A stretch of 64,000 nt of DNA, taken from positions 744,001 to 808,000 of the forward strand of contig NZ_CANKYM010000002.1 of NCBI RefSeq assembly GCF_947488185.1, written 5' to 3'. Shown one piece after another: positions 17,733-27,780 of the stretch (position 1 is the first letter of the stretch; every line of letters starts with the position of its first letter). A program made the position numbers and the translations under genes. This DNA is from an uncultured Roseobacter sp. (lineage in GTDB: Bacteria; Pseudomonadota; Alphaproteobacteria; Rhodobacterales; Rhodobacteraceae). The notes under the pieces were generated by a model. It was not told the DNA's origin, did not search any database, and saw only the letters and a program-made list of their open reading frames with translations.

Positions 17733-19055
17733 ATGACCGATCAAACCACCCAACCACCCGGTACCACCAAGGAACCCGAAGGCACCATCGCGCGCTTCTT
17801 CCGCGAGACCGAGCTCGACACCCGTTTGCTGGGGATGCTGGGTGCGCTGGCGATCATCTGGATCGGGTTTCATGTCTATGGCCAATTGGTGAACGGCTTT
17901 GGGGCCTTCCTGACGCCCCGCAACCTGTGGAACCTCTCCGTACAGACCGCCTCCATCGGGATCATGGCGACCGGTATGGTGCTGGTGATCATCACCCGCC
18001 ACATCGACCTCTCCGTGGGCTCGATGCTCGGCTTCTGCGCGATTGTCATGGGGGTTGTGCAGGTCAATATCCTGCCGCAGTTCCTCGGCCTCGGCCACCC
18101 GATGATCTGGATCATCGCGGTGATCATCGGCATTCTCTGTGGCAGCTTCATCGGCGCCTTTCATGGCGCGCTGATCGCCTACGGCAAGATCCCCGCCTTC
18201 ATCGTGACCCTGGGCGGTCTGCTGGTCTGGCGCGGTGCTGCCTTCCTCGTCGCCCGCGGCGAGACGATCTCACCCGTTGATCCAACCTTCCGGCTCATGG
18301 GCGGCGGGCCCTACGGCGCCATCGGTGCCACCGGCAGCTGGATTGTTGGTATCCTCGGGTGTGTCGCCGTGCTGGGGCTGATCCTGATGGGCCGGCGCAA
18401 ACGCACCACGTTTCACATCGCGCAGCGCCCGGTCTGGGCGGAAACCTTCCTTGCCATCGTTGGCTGTGGCGCTGTGATCGGGGCGGTGCTGCTGGTCAAC
18501 GCTTATCCATGGCCCCGCGGCATCGTGCGCCGCTACGCCGAAGCCGAGGGCATCACCATTCCCGAAGGCGGGCTCTTCATATCACATGGCTTCGCGATCC
18601 CGGTTCTGATCCTCGTGGCCGTTGCCATCTTCATGACCATCCTGATGTCGCGCACCCGCTTTGGTCGCTACGTCTATGCCATCGGCGGCAACCCCGAAGC
18701 GGCAGAGCTTGCAGGCATCAACACCCGCTGGATGACCGTGAAGATCTTCGCGCTGATGGGTGCGCTCACCGGCCTTTCGGCTGTGGTTGCCTCCGCCCGT
18801 CTCGGCTCGGCCACCAACGCGCTTGGCACATTGGACGAGCTCTATGTCATTGCCGCCGCCGTGATCGGGGGCACCTCGCTTGCGGGCGGGGTCGGCACCA
18901 TCTACGGCGCCATCCTCGGCGCGCTGGTTATGCAGTCGCTGCAAACCGGCATGGTGCTCATCGGCTTCGACGCCGCCATCCAACAGGTTGTTGTGGGCTC
19001 GGTGCTCGTGCTCGCCGTCTACCTCGACATCCTCTATCGCCGCAAATCCAAGTGA
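17733..19055 (+). CDS. xylH: D-xylose ABC transporter permease
   Basis: This is a 440-residue CUT2 inner-membrane permease (ribose/xylose type) with many hydrophobic segments. The family motif region is MVLVIITRHIDLSVGSMLGF, and AIGGNPEAAELAGINT is the cytoplasmic coupling loop. A hydrophilic stretch near residues 215-235 (GRRKRTTF) makes it longer than E. coli XylH. The gene follows xylF after 131 bp and is followed by xylG after 11 bp. Confidence 0.92.
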   Translation: MTDQTTQPPGTTKEPEGTIARFFRETELDTRLLGMLGALAIIWIGFHVYGQLVNGFGAFLTPRNLWNLSVQTASIGIMATGMVLVIITRHIDLSVGSMLGFCAIVMGVVQVNILPQFLGLGHPMIWIIAVIIGILCGSFIGAFHGALIAYGKIPAFIVTLGGLLVWRGAAFLVARGETISPVDPTFRLMGGGPYGAIGATGSWIVGILGCVAVLGLILMGRRKRTTFHIAQRPVWAETFLAIVGCGAVIGAVLLVNAYPWPRGIVRRYAEAEGITIPEGGLFISHGFAIPVLILVAVAIFMTILMSRTRFGRYVYAIGGNPEAAELAGINTRWMTVKIFALMGALTGLSAVVASARLGSATNALGTLDELYVIAAAVIGGTSLAGGVGTIYGAILGALVMQSLQTGMVLIGFDAAIQQVVVGSVLVLAVYLDILYRRKSK

Positions 19056-19066
19056 GGGGCCAGATC

Positions 19067-19828
19067 ATGACAGACACATCTCAAACCCCGCTCGTCCAGC
19101 TCAAGGATATTTCGATCTCATTCGGCGGCATTCGCGCCGTGGATCACGTGAGCCTCGATCTCTACCCCGGTGAAGTTGTTGGCCTTCTGGGTCACAACGG
19201 GGCGGGCAAGTCGACGCTGATTAAAATCCTCTCGGGCGCTTACCAGAAGGATGGTGGCGAGATCTGGATCGAGGGCCAACCCGCCGAGATCAACAGCCCC
19301 CGCGACGCACGCGACTACAACATCGAGACGATCTACCAGACGCTGGCGCTGGCCGACAATCTGGATGCCGCCTCCAACCTTTTTCTGGGGCGCGAGTTGA
19401 CCACGGCGGCTGGCTTCGTCGATGACGCTAAGATGGAGAGCGAGACCGCCAAGATCATGGCCCGGCTCAACCCCAACTTCCGCAAGCTCAAGGAGCCGGT
19501 CAGCGCACTCTCAGGTGGCCAGCGGCAATCGGTGGCAATCGCCAAGGCAGTCTATTTCAAGGCGAAGATCCTGATCATGGATGAACCCACCGCCGCCTTG
19601 GGGGTGCATGAAACGCAGATGGTGGCGGACCTCATTCAAGAGCTGAAGAAACAGGGTCTCGGCATCTTCCTGATCAGTCATGACACCCGCGAAATGCTGG
19701 AGCTTTGCGACCGGGTGTCCGTCATGAAGAACGGCAAGATGATCGGCACCGAGCGTGTCGAGGATGTGACCGAGGACGATATCCTCAGCATGATCATCAT
19801 GGGCAAAAAACCTGACCAGGCGGCGTAA
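19067..19828 (+). CDS. xylG: D-xylose ABC transporter ATP-binding protein (single nucleotide-binding domain)
   Basis: This 253-residue ATPase has Walker A GHNGAGKST at 42-50, the signature LSGGQRQ at 148-154, Walker B ILIMDEP and the switch His in LISHD. E. coli XylG carries two fused ATPase domains, but this one has a single domain, as in FrcA-type CUT2 systems, so it probably works as a homodimer. ATG 19067 lies 11 bp after the xylH stop. Upstream in-frame starts lie within xylH and were not used. Confidence 0.92.
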   Translation: MTDTSQTPLVQLKDISISFGGIRAVDHVSLDLYPGEVVGLLGHNGAGKSTLIKILSGAYQKDGGEIWIEGQPAEINSPRDARDYNIETIYQTLALADNLDAASNLFLGRELTTAAGFVDDAKMESETAKIMARLNPNFRKLKEPVSALSGGQRQSVAIAKAVYFKAKILIMDEPTAALGVHETQMVADLIQELKKQGLGIFLISHDTREMLELCDRVSVMKNGKMIGTERVEDVTEDDILSMIIMGKKPDQAA

Positions 19829-19831
19829 CCA

Positions 19832-21271
19832 ATGTATCTGGGCCTCGATCTCGGGACATCCGGCCTGAAGGCTGTGCTGATCGACGGGGATCAGCGGTTG
19901 GTGGCGGAAGCCACGGCGCCGCTGACTGTACAACGCCCACAGAGTGGCTGGTCTGAGCAGAACCCGGCGGATTGGCTGGCCGCGACCGAGACGGTGATGA
20001 CAGCGCTCGCTGCGCAACATGAGCTGACCGCTGTGCGCGGGATCGGTCTCAGCGGGCACATGCATGGCGCTACGCTGCTTGACGCAGCGGGCGACGTGTT
20101 GCGGCCCTGCATGCTCTGGAACGACACGCGCAGCCATGCCGAAGCTGCCGCCTTCGATTCCGATCCGCAGTGGCGCGCGATCACAGGGAATATCGTGTTC
20201 CCCGGGTTCACTGCGCCGAAAGTCGATTGGGTGCGCGTGAATGAGCCCGACATCTGGGACAAAATCGCCAAGATCCTTCTGCCAAAGGATTATCTGCGCC
20301 TCTGGCTCACGGGTGAGACCGTCTCTGAAATGTCTGACGCTGCGGGCACTAGCTGGCTGGATACCGGCGCGCGCGACTGGTCCGACAAGCTGCTTGCTGC
20401 CTCGGGCCTCACCCGTGATCACATGCCGAGCCTCGTGGAAGGAGCAGCGCCGTCCGGTCAGTTGCGCGATACATTGGCTGACCGCTGGGGCTTTCCGAAA
20501 GGTGCCGTCGTTGCCGGTGGCGCCGGAGACAACGCTGCCTCAGCCGTTGGCATGGGGGTTGTGAAACCGGGGCAGGCGTTCCTGTCGCTCGGCACCTCTG
20601 GCGTGCTCTTTGCCGCCAGCGCTGCCTATCAGCCCGATGCGCCCTCCGCCGTGCATACCTTCTGCCACGCGCTGCCCGACACCTGGCACCAGATGGGCGT
20701 GATCCTCGCCTGCACCGATGCGCTGAATTGGTACGCAGGGCTCATTGGGTCCGATGCGGGCAGCCTCACGTCCGATCTCGGCCCGCTGCAAGCGCCCGGA
20801 GAGCCGCTGTTCCTGCCGTACCTCGGTGGCGAGCGCACACCGCACAACGATGCCGCGGCCCGTGGAGCCTTTCTCGGTCTTGGCCATGCCACCGATCACA
20901 CCGCGGGGACCCGCGCCGTGCTCGAAGGTGTCAGCTTTGCGTTCCGCGACAGCTATGAGGCGTTGCGCAGTACAGGCACACAGATAGATACGCTGGTTGC
21001 CGTCGGCGGGGGCAGTAAGTCCGACTATTGGCTGCAAGCGCTCGCTACGCTCCTCGATATGCCCATCGACCTGCCGGAAGCAGGTGACTTCGGTGGTGCC
21101 TTCGGGGCCGCGCGGCTGGGGTTCATGGCCGCGACCGGTGCGGGTGCCGAGATCGCCACCCCCCCGGCCACTGCCCGCAGCATCGACCCTGACACCACAC
21201 TCACATCCGCGTTCCTCGACAAACACGCGCAATACCGTGCCGCCTACGCGGCCCTCAAGGAGGCTCTATGA
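19832..21271 (+). CDS. xylB: xylulokinase
   Basis: XylB phosphorylates D-xylulose to xylulose-5-phosphate. It is a 479-residue FGGY-family kinase with the N-terminal phosphate loop [10 protein letters not shown] (residues 5-14), MLWNDTRS, the catalytic Asp233 in [10 protein letters not shown], and a C-terminal ATP-site glycine-rich segment [12 protein letters not shown]. It starts 3 bp after xylG and ends in an ATGA overlap with xylA. Confidence 0.95.
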   Translation: MYLGLDLGTSGLKAVLIDGDQRLVAEATAPLTVQRPQSGWSEQNPADWLAATETVMTALAAQHELTAVRGIGLSGHMHGATLLDAAGDVLRPCMLWNDTRSHAEAAAFDSDPQWRAITGNIVFPGFTAPKVDWVRVNEPDIWDKIAKILLPKDYLRLWLTGETVSEMSDAAGTSWLDTGARDWSDKLLAASGLTRDHMPSLVEGAAPSGQLRDTLADRWGFPKGAVVAGGAGDNAASAVGMGVVKPGQAFLSLGTSGVLFAASAAYQPDAPSAVHTFCHALPDTWHQMGVILACTDALNWYAGLIGSDAGSLTSDLGPLQAPGEPLFLPYLGGERTPHNDAAARGAFLGLGHATDHTAGTRAVLEGVSFAFRDSYEALRSTGTQIDTLVAVGGGSKSDYWLQALATLLDMPIDLPEAGDFGGAFGAARLGFMAATGAGAEIATPPATARSIDPDTTLTSAFLDKHAQYRAAYAALKEAL

Positions 21272-22572
21272 CCGACTTCTTCGCTGGCATCTCGCCCGTC
21301 ACCTATGCGCCCGATGCCCCGGCGGACCAACTCGCCTATCGCCACTACAACGCTGACGAGGTGGTCGCGGGCAAGCGCATGGAGGACCACCTGCGCTTTG
21401 CCGTGGCCTGGTGGCACAGCTTTGCCTGGCCCGGCGGCGATCCCTTCGGCGGGCAGACGTTCGAACGTCCGTGGTTTGGCGAGACGATGGATCTGGCGCG
21501 CCTCAAGGCGGATGTGGCCTTTGAAATGTTCGCCCTTCTGGGCCAGCCCTACTACTGCTGGCACGATGCCGATATCCGCCCCGAAGGAGACAGTTTCGCC
21601 GAAAGCAAACGCAATTTCGAAGAGATTATCGACTATATCGGTCAGAAAATGGAGGCGCAGGGCACCAAGCTGCTCTGGGGCACCGCGAACCTCTTTTCAC
21701 ACCGGCGTTTCATGTCCGGGGCCGCCACCAACCCCGATCCTGAGGTCTTTGCCTGGTCCGCCGCCACCGTGAAAAACTGCCTCGATGCCACACATAAGCT
21801 GGGTGGTGAAAACTACGTGCTCTGGGGCGGGCGCGAGGGCTATGAGACACTGCTCAACACGGATTTGAAACGCGAGCGCGCGCAGGCCGGCCGCTTCCTG
21901 CAGATGGTCGTCGATTACAAGCACAAGATCGGCTTCAAGGGCGCGATCCTGATCGAGCCCAAGCCGCAGGAGCCCACCAAGCACCAGTACGACTATGACG
22001 TGGCAACAGTGTACGGCTTCCTCAAGGAGTTCGGCCTCGAAGGGGAAGTCCAGATGAACATCGAGCAGGGCCACGCGATCCTGGCGGGCCACAGCTTTGA
22101 ACATGAGCTGGCGATGGCCTCTGCTCTGGGCATCTTTGGCTCCATCGACATGAACCGCAACGACTACCAGTCCGGCTGGGACACCGACCAGTTCCCCAAC
22201 AACGTGCCGGAGGTGGCACTGGCCTACTACGAGGTGCTGAAAGCGGGGGGGTTCACCACCGGCGGCACCAATTTTGACGCCAAGCTGCGCCGCCAGAGCC
22301 TTGACCCGAAAGACCTGATTGCCGCCCATGTGGGCGCGATGGACATCTGCGCGCGCGGGTTGAAAGCGGCCGCTGCGATGCTGGAGGATGGTGGCCTTGA
22401 AGCGGCCCGCGCCGCACGATATGCGGGCTGGGACGGCGACACCGCGCAGGGTTGGTTGCAAAATGCCACGCTGGAAGACCTTGAAGCTGTCGTGGCGGCG
22501 GGCGGAATCAATCCGCAGCCCCGCTCCGGCCAGCAGGAAATTCTGGAAAACTACGTCAACCGATTTGTCTGA
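21268..22572 (+). CDS. xylA: xylose isomerase
   Basis: XylA converts D-xylose to D-xylulose, using divalent metal, in the cytoplasm. The protein has 434 residues, the class II length. The catalytic His/Asp pair is in YYCWHDADI (H99, D102). [21 protein letters not shown], the metal ligand region [15 protein letters not shown] and MNIEQGHA are all standard. The ATG overlaps the xylB stop, so isomerase and kinase are translationally coupled. Confidence 0.97.
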   Translation: MTDFFAGISPVTYAPDAPADQLAYRHYNADEVVAGKRMEDHLRFAVAWWHSFAWPGGDPFGGQTFERPWFGETMDLARLKADVAFEMFALLGQPYYCWHDADIRPEGDSFAESKRNFEEIIDYIGQKMEAQGTKLLWGTANLFSHRRFMSGAATNPDPEVFAWSAATVKNCLDATHKLGGENYVLWGGREGYETLLNTDLKRERAQAGRFLQMVVDYKHKIGFKGAILIEPKPQEPTKHQYDYDVATVYGFLKEFGLEGEVQMNIEQGHAILAGHSFEHELAMASALGIFGSIDMNRNDYQSGWDTDQFPNNVPEVALAYYEVLKAGGFTTGGTNFDAKLRRQSLDPKDLIAAHVGAMDICARGLKAAAAMLEDGGLEAARAARYAGWDGDTAQGWLQNATLEDLEAVVAAGGINPQPRSGQQEILENYVNRFV

Positions 22573-22584
22573 GGACTAAAAGAT

Positions 22585-23520
22585 ATGGCATTGATTCTGG
22601 CAGACGTTGGGGGCACGAACGTGCGGTTTGCCTGTGCCAGAGACGGGGTGATTGACGGCACCCTGACGCGGCGGTTCCCAAATGACGACTATGCCAGTTT
22701 TGACGCGGTATTGGACGCCTATCTCGCGCATGCGCAGGTGAAGACGGTCGAGGCGTTGACCATTGCGGTGGCCGGTCCGGGCGATGGCGCGCGCGCACGG
22801 CTGACAAACCGGGACTGGCATTTCGATACCGCTGCTCTGGCTGCCGCACATTCCGCCAAACGCGTCGACTTATTTAATGATCTCAGTGCTTTGGGCTATG
22901 CTCTTGATAGTTTGAACGCGGACGGTCTGCGCACGATCCTGGCGCCCGACGTGCCCGCGCCGCATCAGATGCAGAGGCTGGTTGTGGGGATCGGAACGGG
23001 TTTCAACGTCAGCCCGGTGCTGACCCATGAGGGCGGTGTAACCTGCCTGCTGGCGGAGGCCGGGCTGGGAAGTTTGCCGTCGCGTTTGCGCCGCCCGTTG
23101 GAGGCCTATCTGGGGCGCTCTGCGGACTGGGTCCGCTGTGTCGAGGATGTCATTTCGGGACCCGGTCTGTCCTGTCTGCATGCGGAGGCGACGGGCGCGC
23201 CTGCCATCACTGCGCGCGATGTCATCGAACGGGCAAGCGCCGGAGACGCGCAGGCGCAGGCCAGCCGTGATGTCTTTGCCCGGATGCTGGGCGAGTGGAT
23301 ACAGGATTTGCGGCTGCTCTACATGCCGACGGGCGGCATTTTTCTGGCCGGGTCCGTGGTGCGGGCGCTTCTGGAAAGCCCGGCGCACGACATTTTCACC
23401 AGTGCGGTGACCGAGCAGCCCACGGTGAAATCCGAATTGCCACCGGTTGCCATTTCAGTGATCACACAGGATGAGGCAGCGCTTTTGGGGTGTCTCGCCT
23501 ATGCCAAGGCCCGCGCCTAG
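22585..23520 (+). CDS. glk: glucokinase (bacterial Glk type)
   Basis: The protein phosphorylates glucose using ATP. It has 311 residues with the N-terminal ATP motif ADVGGTNVRFA (6-16), TIAVAGPG, NDLSALGYAL and VGIGTGFNVS, as in proteobacterial Glk rather than ROK kinases (no CxCGxxGC motif). It follows xylA by 12 bp on the same strand. Glucose released by the galactosidases next door could be its substrate, and glucose-6-phosphate would feed the glycogen genes. Its stop shares CTAG with the converging GH42 gene. Confidence 0.92.
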   Translation: MALILADVGGTNVRFACARDGVIDGTLTRRFPNDDYASFDAVLDAYLAHAQVKTVEALTIAVAGPGDGARARLTNRDWHFDTAALAAAHSAKRVDLFNDLSALGYALDSLNADGLRTILAPDVPAPHQMQRLVVGIGTGFNVSPVLTHEGGVTCLLAEAGLGSLPSRLRRPLEAYLGRSADWVRCVEDVISGPGLSCLHAEATGAPAITARDVIERASAGDAQAQASRDVFARMLGEWIQDLRLLYMPTGGIFLAGSVVRALLESPAHDIFTSAVTEQPTVKSELPPVAISVITQDEAALLGCLAYAKARA

Positions 23521-25415
23521 ACGGGCCACCAAGCGACACCAGCGGCGGCAATGGTTTTTCCTTGAAAATCAACAGACTCAGGGCCGTAGTTGAACGCAAA
23601 TCGGTGGGTGGCCGTGTCACGCAGACGCAAGCCTTCGGGCAGGGTCTGCACCGCCAGCCCGGCGGTTTTTGCCAGGTCATGAATGATACGTTCCCAGAGC
23701 GTCTCATCCGGCCAGGCCCCGAGGTAGTGCAGGGTGCTGTCACCTTTTAGGATCGGCGCGCCCGCGTCGGTCTCAAAGAGTGTGCGGGCGCTCCCCTCAA
23801 GGTCTTCAACCCAATGTTGCACGGTGCCGCCACCGGCGGCGGGGCGGTGTCCTTGCGGGGGCAGGCTTTCGACGCGCGTGACCGTGACGTCCAGCCCCGG
23901 CAGATCCGGCCCCATCGGTACCCGGATTGCCAGCTCTTCTGTCACTGCGTTGCTGCGCGGGCCGACAAGGGCGACCGTTTGACGGAGGGCAGCAGAGAGC
24001 GCTGCGGGTATCGTTGCCAGTCCGGGCGCAAGGGCGAGTTTATATCCTGAGAGATCAGAGGTGCTTGACGGTACGATATCAATCGAGAAACCGCACCGGC
24101 GCAGCGCCCGGTAGGCATCCAGCATGAGCCGGAAGTAGCTAAAGCCGTCACCTTGCGGCAGCGTCGCCCAGGCCCATTCAGAGGGGTAGTCGAAGACCAA
24201 AGCAACCGGGGCCTTTTGCAGCGCGATATCCGGCATCTCCGCGATCTCGCGGCCCACCTCTGCCGCCTCTGCCAGCCCTGGTGCTGCCACGTTATCAGGA
24301 CGTTTCAGTCCGGCGTGCATTTGCTCCTGCGCAAAGGGGGCTTGCCGCCAGCGGAAGTAGCTCACCACTTCGGCGCCATGAGCAAAAGCCTCCCAGCTCC
24401 AGAGCCGCACCATGCCGGGCAGGGGGGCGGGATTATGCGGCGCCCAGTTCACCGGGCCGGGCTGCTGCTCCATCACCCACCAGCGGTCGTCGCGTCCGAC
24501 AGCGCGGTAAAGATCGTGGTGGAAGGCCTGCATGTCCGGATCGCCCTGTTGCAGATAGCGGGCCTTGTGCGCTGCACTGCCTTCCAGCCGGTCCGACAGG
24601 AACCCAATCGGATAGCTGTCCCAGCTGGCGATGTCGATGGAGGCGCCCACGTCGAAATGGTCAAAATCCAGCACCCGGCCCATGTAGTTGTGGATGAGCG
24701 GCGTGTCGGTGCGGGCGCGCAACGCGGTCACCTGCGCCTCGTGATAGGCCACCACCTGATCGGAGCTGAACCGGCGAAAGGCCAGCTCATGGCTCGGGCT
24801 GGGCTGCGTCACGGTCAGGTTGGGCAGGTCGATCTCATCGAAACTGCGGTACTCCATCGACCAGAAGACATTGCCCCAGGCCATATTCAACGCGTCGATG
24901 CTGTCATACCGCTGAGCGAGCCAAGTGCGGAACGCGTCCCGCGCTGCGTCGGAGAAGGACAGGATGGTGTCATGACACCCGTATTCATTGTCGATTTGCC
25001 AGGCGTAGATGCGTGGATCGCGCCCGTAGCGGTCCCCCAGAAGCTCCGCTATCGCAGCGCTGGCCTGCCGGTAACCGTCGTGGCTAAAGCAATAGTGTCG
25101 TCGTGAGCCGAACCCGCGCGGATGCCCTTGCGCATCTACCGCCAGCATGTCGGGAAACCGCGTCAGCATCCAGCGCGGCGGGGTGCAAGTCGGCGTGCCG
25201 AAGATGATCTTGAGGCCTGCGCTGGCCAGCACGTCGATGGCGCGGTCGAGCCAGTTGAAATCAAACGCGCCGGGTTCTGGCTCGATCCGGCTCCAGGCGA
25301 ACTCTCCGATGCGGACCCAGGTGATGCCTGCCGCGACCATCTCGGCGGCGTCCTCAGCCCACATCTCTTCGGGCCAGTGTTCGGGATAGTAACAAACGCC
25401 CAGGCTGCGCATCAT
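23517..25415 (-). CDS. beta-galactosidase, GH42
   Basis: The protein has 632 residues. The N-terminal TIM barrel begins GVCYYPEHWPEEMW. QIDNEYGCHD carries the acid/base Glu144 and WWVMEQQPG the nucleophile Glu316. GTPTCTPPRWM is typical of GH42. A trimerisation domain follows, then a small beta domain. No signal peptide is visible, so it acts on imported galactosides in the cytoplasm, releasing galactose. The start is an ATGATG overlapping the lactonase stop; either ATG may be used. It is the last gene of the galactoside operon and overlaps glk tail-to-tail by 4 bp. Confidence 0.94.
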   Translation of the reverse strand: MMRSLGVCYYPEHWPEEMWAEDAAEMVAAGITWVRIGEFAWSRIEPEPGAFDFNWLDRAIDVLASAGLKIIFGTPTCTPPRWMLTRFPDMLAVDAQGHPRGFGSRRHYCFSHDGYRQASAAIAELLGDRYGRDPRIYAWQIDNEYGCHDTILSFSDAARDAFRTWLAQRYDSIDALNMAWGNVFWSMEYRSFDEIDLPNLTVTQPSPSHELAFRRFSSDQVVAYHEAQVTALRARTDTPLIHNYMGRVLDFDHFDVGASIDIASWDSYPIGFLSDRLEGSAAHKARYLQQGDPDMQAFHHDLYRAVGRDDRWWVMEQQPGPVNWAPHNPAPLPGMVRLWSWEAFAHGAEVVSYFRWRQAPFAQEQMHAGLKRPDNVAAPGLAEAAEVGREIAEMPDIALQKAPVALVFDYPSEWAWATLPQGDGFSYFRLMLDAYRALRRCGFSIDIVPSSTSDLSGYKLALAPGLATIPAALSAALRQTVALVGPRSNAVTEELAIRVPMGPDLPGLDVTVTRVESLPPQGHRPAAGGGTVQHWVEDLEGSARTLFETDAGAPILKGDSTLHYLGAWPDETLWERIIHDLAKTAGLAVQTLPEGLRLRDTATHRFAFNYGPESVDFQGKTIAAAGVAWWPV

Positions 25416-26272
25416 AGGATCACCCTTGGTTCCGGCGCCCCCTCTCCGACACCGTGGATCGCAAAGGTCTGGCCATGCGGGCTTTGATCATGGGCCGCTT
25501 CGGCAGGCAAGCCTTGTCGCGCGCTGGTCACGTAGAGCGTGCTGAAATCCGGCCCACCAAAGGCCGGACAGGTGCTATGGACCCCCGGCACCGTGACGGC
25601 GCGCAGGAACGACCCGTCGAGGGCATAGGCAGCTACACGGCCCGCGCCCCATTGCGCCACCCAGAGCGTCCCGTTCCGGTCCACCACCGCGCCATCGGGG
25701 TTCAGATCATCGGGGCCAAGATCAATGAACAGCTCCGGCGCGGCTGACGGCCAGCCGTCGCGGTCCAGGGGCAAGCGCATCAGTTGCTGCGTGGCCGTAT
25801 CGGTGAAATAGGCGTAGCTGCGATCCGGCGCAAAGCAGATCGCGTTGGGAATGGTCACCTCGCCGATCAGCTTGCGCAGCGTGCCCTGAAAATAGCGGTA
25901 GATCGCGCCAAGGCCCGGCTCTGCCGCGCGCCCCATTGTGCCGATCCAGAAGCCGCCCCAGGGGTCAGCTCGCCCGTCGTTCGAGCGCGTGGCAGCGGTT
26001 TCCTGTTCCAGTGCACAGATCTGCTTGCGCGCACCGTCGCGCAGATCAAACCACCAGAGCGCGCTTGCCGAGGCGATGAGCAGATGGTCCTGATCCACCC
26101 AGCCCGCTGCTGAAACCGGTTCGTCAAACACCCATTCCAGCGGGCCGCTGTCGTCCCGGCTCAGCAGTTTTTGTCCGATGATATCGAACCAGAAGAGCTG
26201 CCCCCGTGCTGGGTGCCAGAGCGGGCCCTCACCCAGAAAACAGCGGCGGTCATCAAAGACCTCTGCGCTCAT
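25412..26272 (-). CDS. SMP-30/gluconolactonase-family sugar lactonase (probable galactonolactonase)
   Basis: The 286-residue, six-bladed beta-propeller protein starts MSAEVFDDRRCFLGEGPLWH, with the metal-binding Glu in GEGP. SNDGRADPWGGFWIGTMG, ICFAPDRSYAYFTD and NPDGAVVDRNGTLWVAQW carry the other conserved metal and substrate residues. It would hydrolyse galactono-1,4-lactone to galactonate in the De Ley-Doudoroff route. ATG 26272 overlaps the dgoA stop (ATGA); a longer in-frame start at 26395 lies inside dgoA. Specificity for galactono- over arabino- or gluconolactone is inferred from neighbours. Confidence 0.86.
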   Translation of the reverse strand: MSAEVFDDRRCFLGEGPLWHPARGQLFWFDIIGQKLLSRDDSGPLEWVFDEPVSAAGWVDQDHLLIASASALWWFDLRDGARKQICALEQETAATRSNDGRADPWGGFWIGTMGRAAEPGLGAIYRYFQGTLRKLIGEVTIPNAICFAPDRSYAYFTDTATQQLMRLPLDRDGWPSAAPELFIDLGPDDLNPDGAVVDRNGTLWVAQWGAGRVAAYALDGSFLRAVTVPGVHSTCPAFGGPDFSTLYVTSARQGLPAEAAHDQSPHGQTFAIHGVGEGAPEPRVIL

Positions 26273-26874
26273 CCGACCGCCTTCTTGTACGCCGCGACGA
26301 TGCGAGTGGCCTGAGCCGACACATCCTCGGCACTCATGCCCGGTTTGTAGAGCGCTGAGCCGATGCCAAACCCGTCTGCGCTGGCCGCGATCCACTGGTC
26401 GAAGTTTTCAGGGCCCGCACCGCCCACAGCGTAGACCAGTGTGCCCTTGGGCAGGATCGGGCGCATGGCCGCGAGCCCGGCTGTGCCCGCCATCGCGCCG
26501 GGGAAGAGTTTCAGCCCATCCGCGCCTGCGTGCAGGGCAGCGAAGGCCTCGGTGGGGGTGAACACCCCGGGCCAGCTATGCAGGTCAAGCGCTTTGCTGG
26601 CCTTGATCACCTCCACATCGCAGTTCGGCGACACGATGAGCCGTCCACCAACCTCGGCCACGGCATTCACCTCATCGGTGGTCAGAACCGTGCCCGCACC
26701 GACAAGCGCATCGTCGCCAAACTGGCGGACAAGCGCGCCGATGCTCTCCAGCGGGTCGGAGGAGTTCAATGGCACTTCAATCCGGGTGATGCCCGCATTG
26801 ATCAGCGCTTGTGCAACGGCGGGGGCTTCGGGCGGGGTGATACCTCGCAGAATGGCGATGATGGGCAGGGTCAT
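26269..26874 (-). CDS. dgoA: 2-dehydro-3-deoxy-6-phosphogalactonate aldolase
   Basis: This class I aldolase splits KDPGal into pyruvate and glyceraldehyde-3-phosphate. It has 201 residues from MTLPIIAILRG; the ATG at 26880 would add only two residues. The Schiff-base lysine is K122 in GLKLFPGA, the catalytic Glu33 is in RIEVPL, and GAGTVLT is the phosphate-binding region. It overlaps dgoK upstream and the lactonase gene downstream by 4 bp each. KDPG aldolases are close relatives, but the DgoK neighbour supports the galactonate form. Confidence 0.92.
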   Translation of the reverse strand: MTLPIIAILRGITPPEAPAVAQALINAGITRIEVPLNSSDPLESIGALVRQFGDDALVGAGTVLTTDEVNAVAEVGGRLIVSPNCDVEVIKASKALDLHSWPGVFTPTEAFAALHAGADGLKLFPGAMAGTAGLAAMRPILPKGTLVYAVGGAGPENFDQWIAASADGFGIGSALYKPGMSAEDVSAQATRIVAAYKKAVG

Positions 26875-27776
26875 GAACAAACTTTCGACTGTCTGTGAGC
26901 GGCGGTCAGCCCGGCCAACGTTGTTTTTTCCGTATCGACAAGCATCGCTTCAAGACCCTGCGGGCGCAGGGCGGACTGATAGGCACGGGCTTGATGCCCG
27001 GTGCCGAGAATGGCGATGCTCTGACCGAGCCAATAGGCGCGGGCAGCAGCAAGTTCTGCCCCGATGAGTAACCCGGAGAGGGTCGCCCGGCTGGCGGCGA
27101 CGGCGGTCCCGTGCAACAGGTGATCCGCGCGCAGCCCGAAGAGGCGGGCAGCGAGGCGTTCGGGGTGCGACATGGCGTCGGCAACGGCAGTATCAAAAGC
27201 ATCCGCATCCCAATCCTCGCCCGTCACCGAGTGGCGCAACACCGAACGGTCGCTGATCAGCGCAAAGAGTTCGCCGGTCATGAAGGTCTGAAAGCTGACA
27301 ACTTCGCCCGCGCTCAGGTGCACCCATTTGGTATGGGTGCCGGGCAGGCAGAGCACCCCGTCCCAACCGGGGTTTAACGCCAGGAAACCGGCGATTTGCG
27401 TTTCTTCGCCGCGCATGACGTCTGCCGGGCTGTTCTGCGAGAGACCCGAGACCACCCGCACATCCAGGTCCGCTTCGGTTGGTGCCGCGGTCAGATGTTC
27501 AGAGAGCGGCGTGCAGGGCACGCTGCGATAAGGCGCTTCGACCCAGCCTTGACGGGACCCGACCATGCCGCAGGCGATGACCGGCACCTTGCCCGCGTCC
27601 AGCCAACTCCCAATCAGTCGCATAAGGGCCGCTTCGAACTCGGAGGCCGCCAGCCGCCCCATGCCATCCTCGGACTGTGCCCGCGCCAGAACACGCGATC
27701 CCTGCATGGCAAAGGCACGCAGATTGGTGGTTCCCCAATCGACGGCAATCCAGTCTGGTGCGATCTCCTCGCTCAT
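26871..27776 (-). CDS. dgoK: 2-dehydro-3-deoxygalactonokinase
   Basis: The enzyme phosphorylates 2-keto-3-deoxygalactonate to the 6-phosphate. The protein has 301 residues, with the N-terminal phosphate motif VDWGTTNLRAF, CGMVGSRQGW, and CLPGTHTKWVHL typical of DgoK. It overlaps dgoA by 4 bp and follows the SDR gene with a 4-bp gap. With dgoA it completes the lower half of the galactonate pathway. Confidence 0.93.
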   Translation of the reverse strand: MSEEIAPDWIAVDWGTTNLRAFAMQGSRVLARAQSEDGMGRLAASEFEAALMRLIGSWLDAGKVPVIACGMVGSRQGWVEAPYRSVPCTPLSEHLTAAPTEADLDVRVVSGLSQNSPADVMRGEETQIAGFLALNPGWDGVLCLPGTHTKWVHLSAGEVVSFQTFMTGELFALISDRSVLRHSVTGEDWDADAFDTAVADAMSHPERLAARLFGLRADHLLHGTAVAASRATLSGLLIGAELAAARAYWLGQSIAILGTGHQARAYQSALRPQGLEAMLVDTEKTTLAGLTAAHRQSKVCS

Positions 27777-27780
27777 ACGC

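Noticed and set aside
18359..19066. Long N-terminal extension of the xylG frame into xylH
   Set aside because: The extension is Arg/His-rich out-of-frame xylH sequence; the ATPase begins at 19067.
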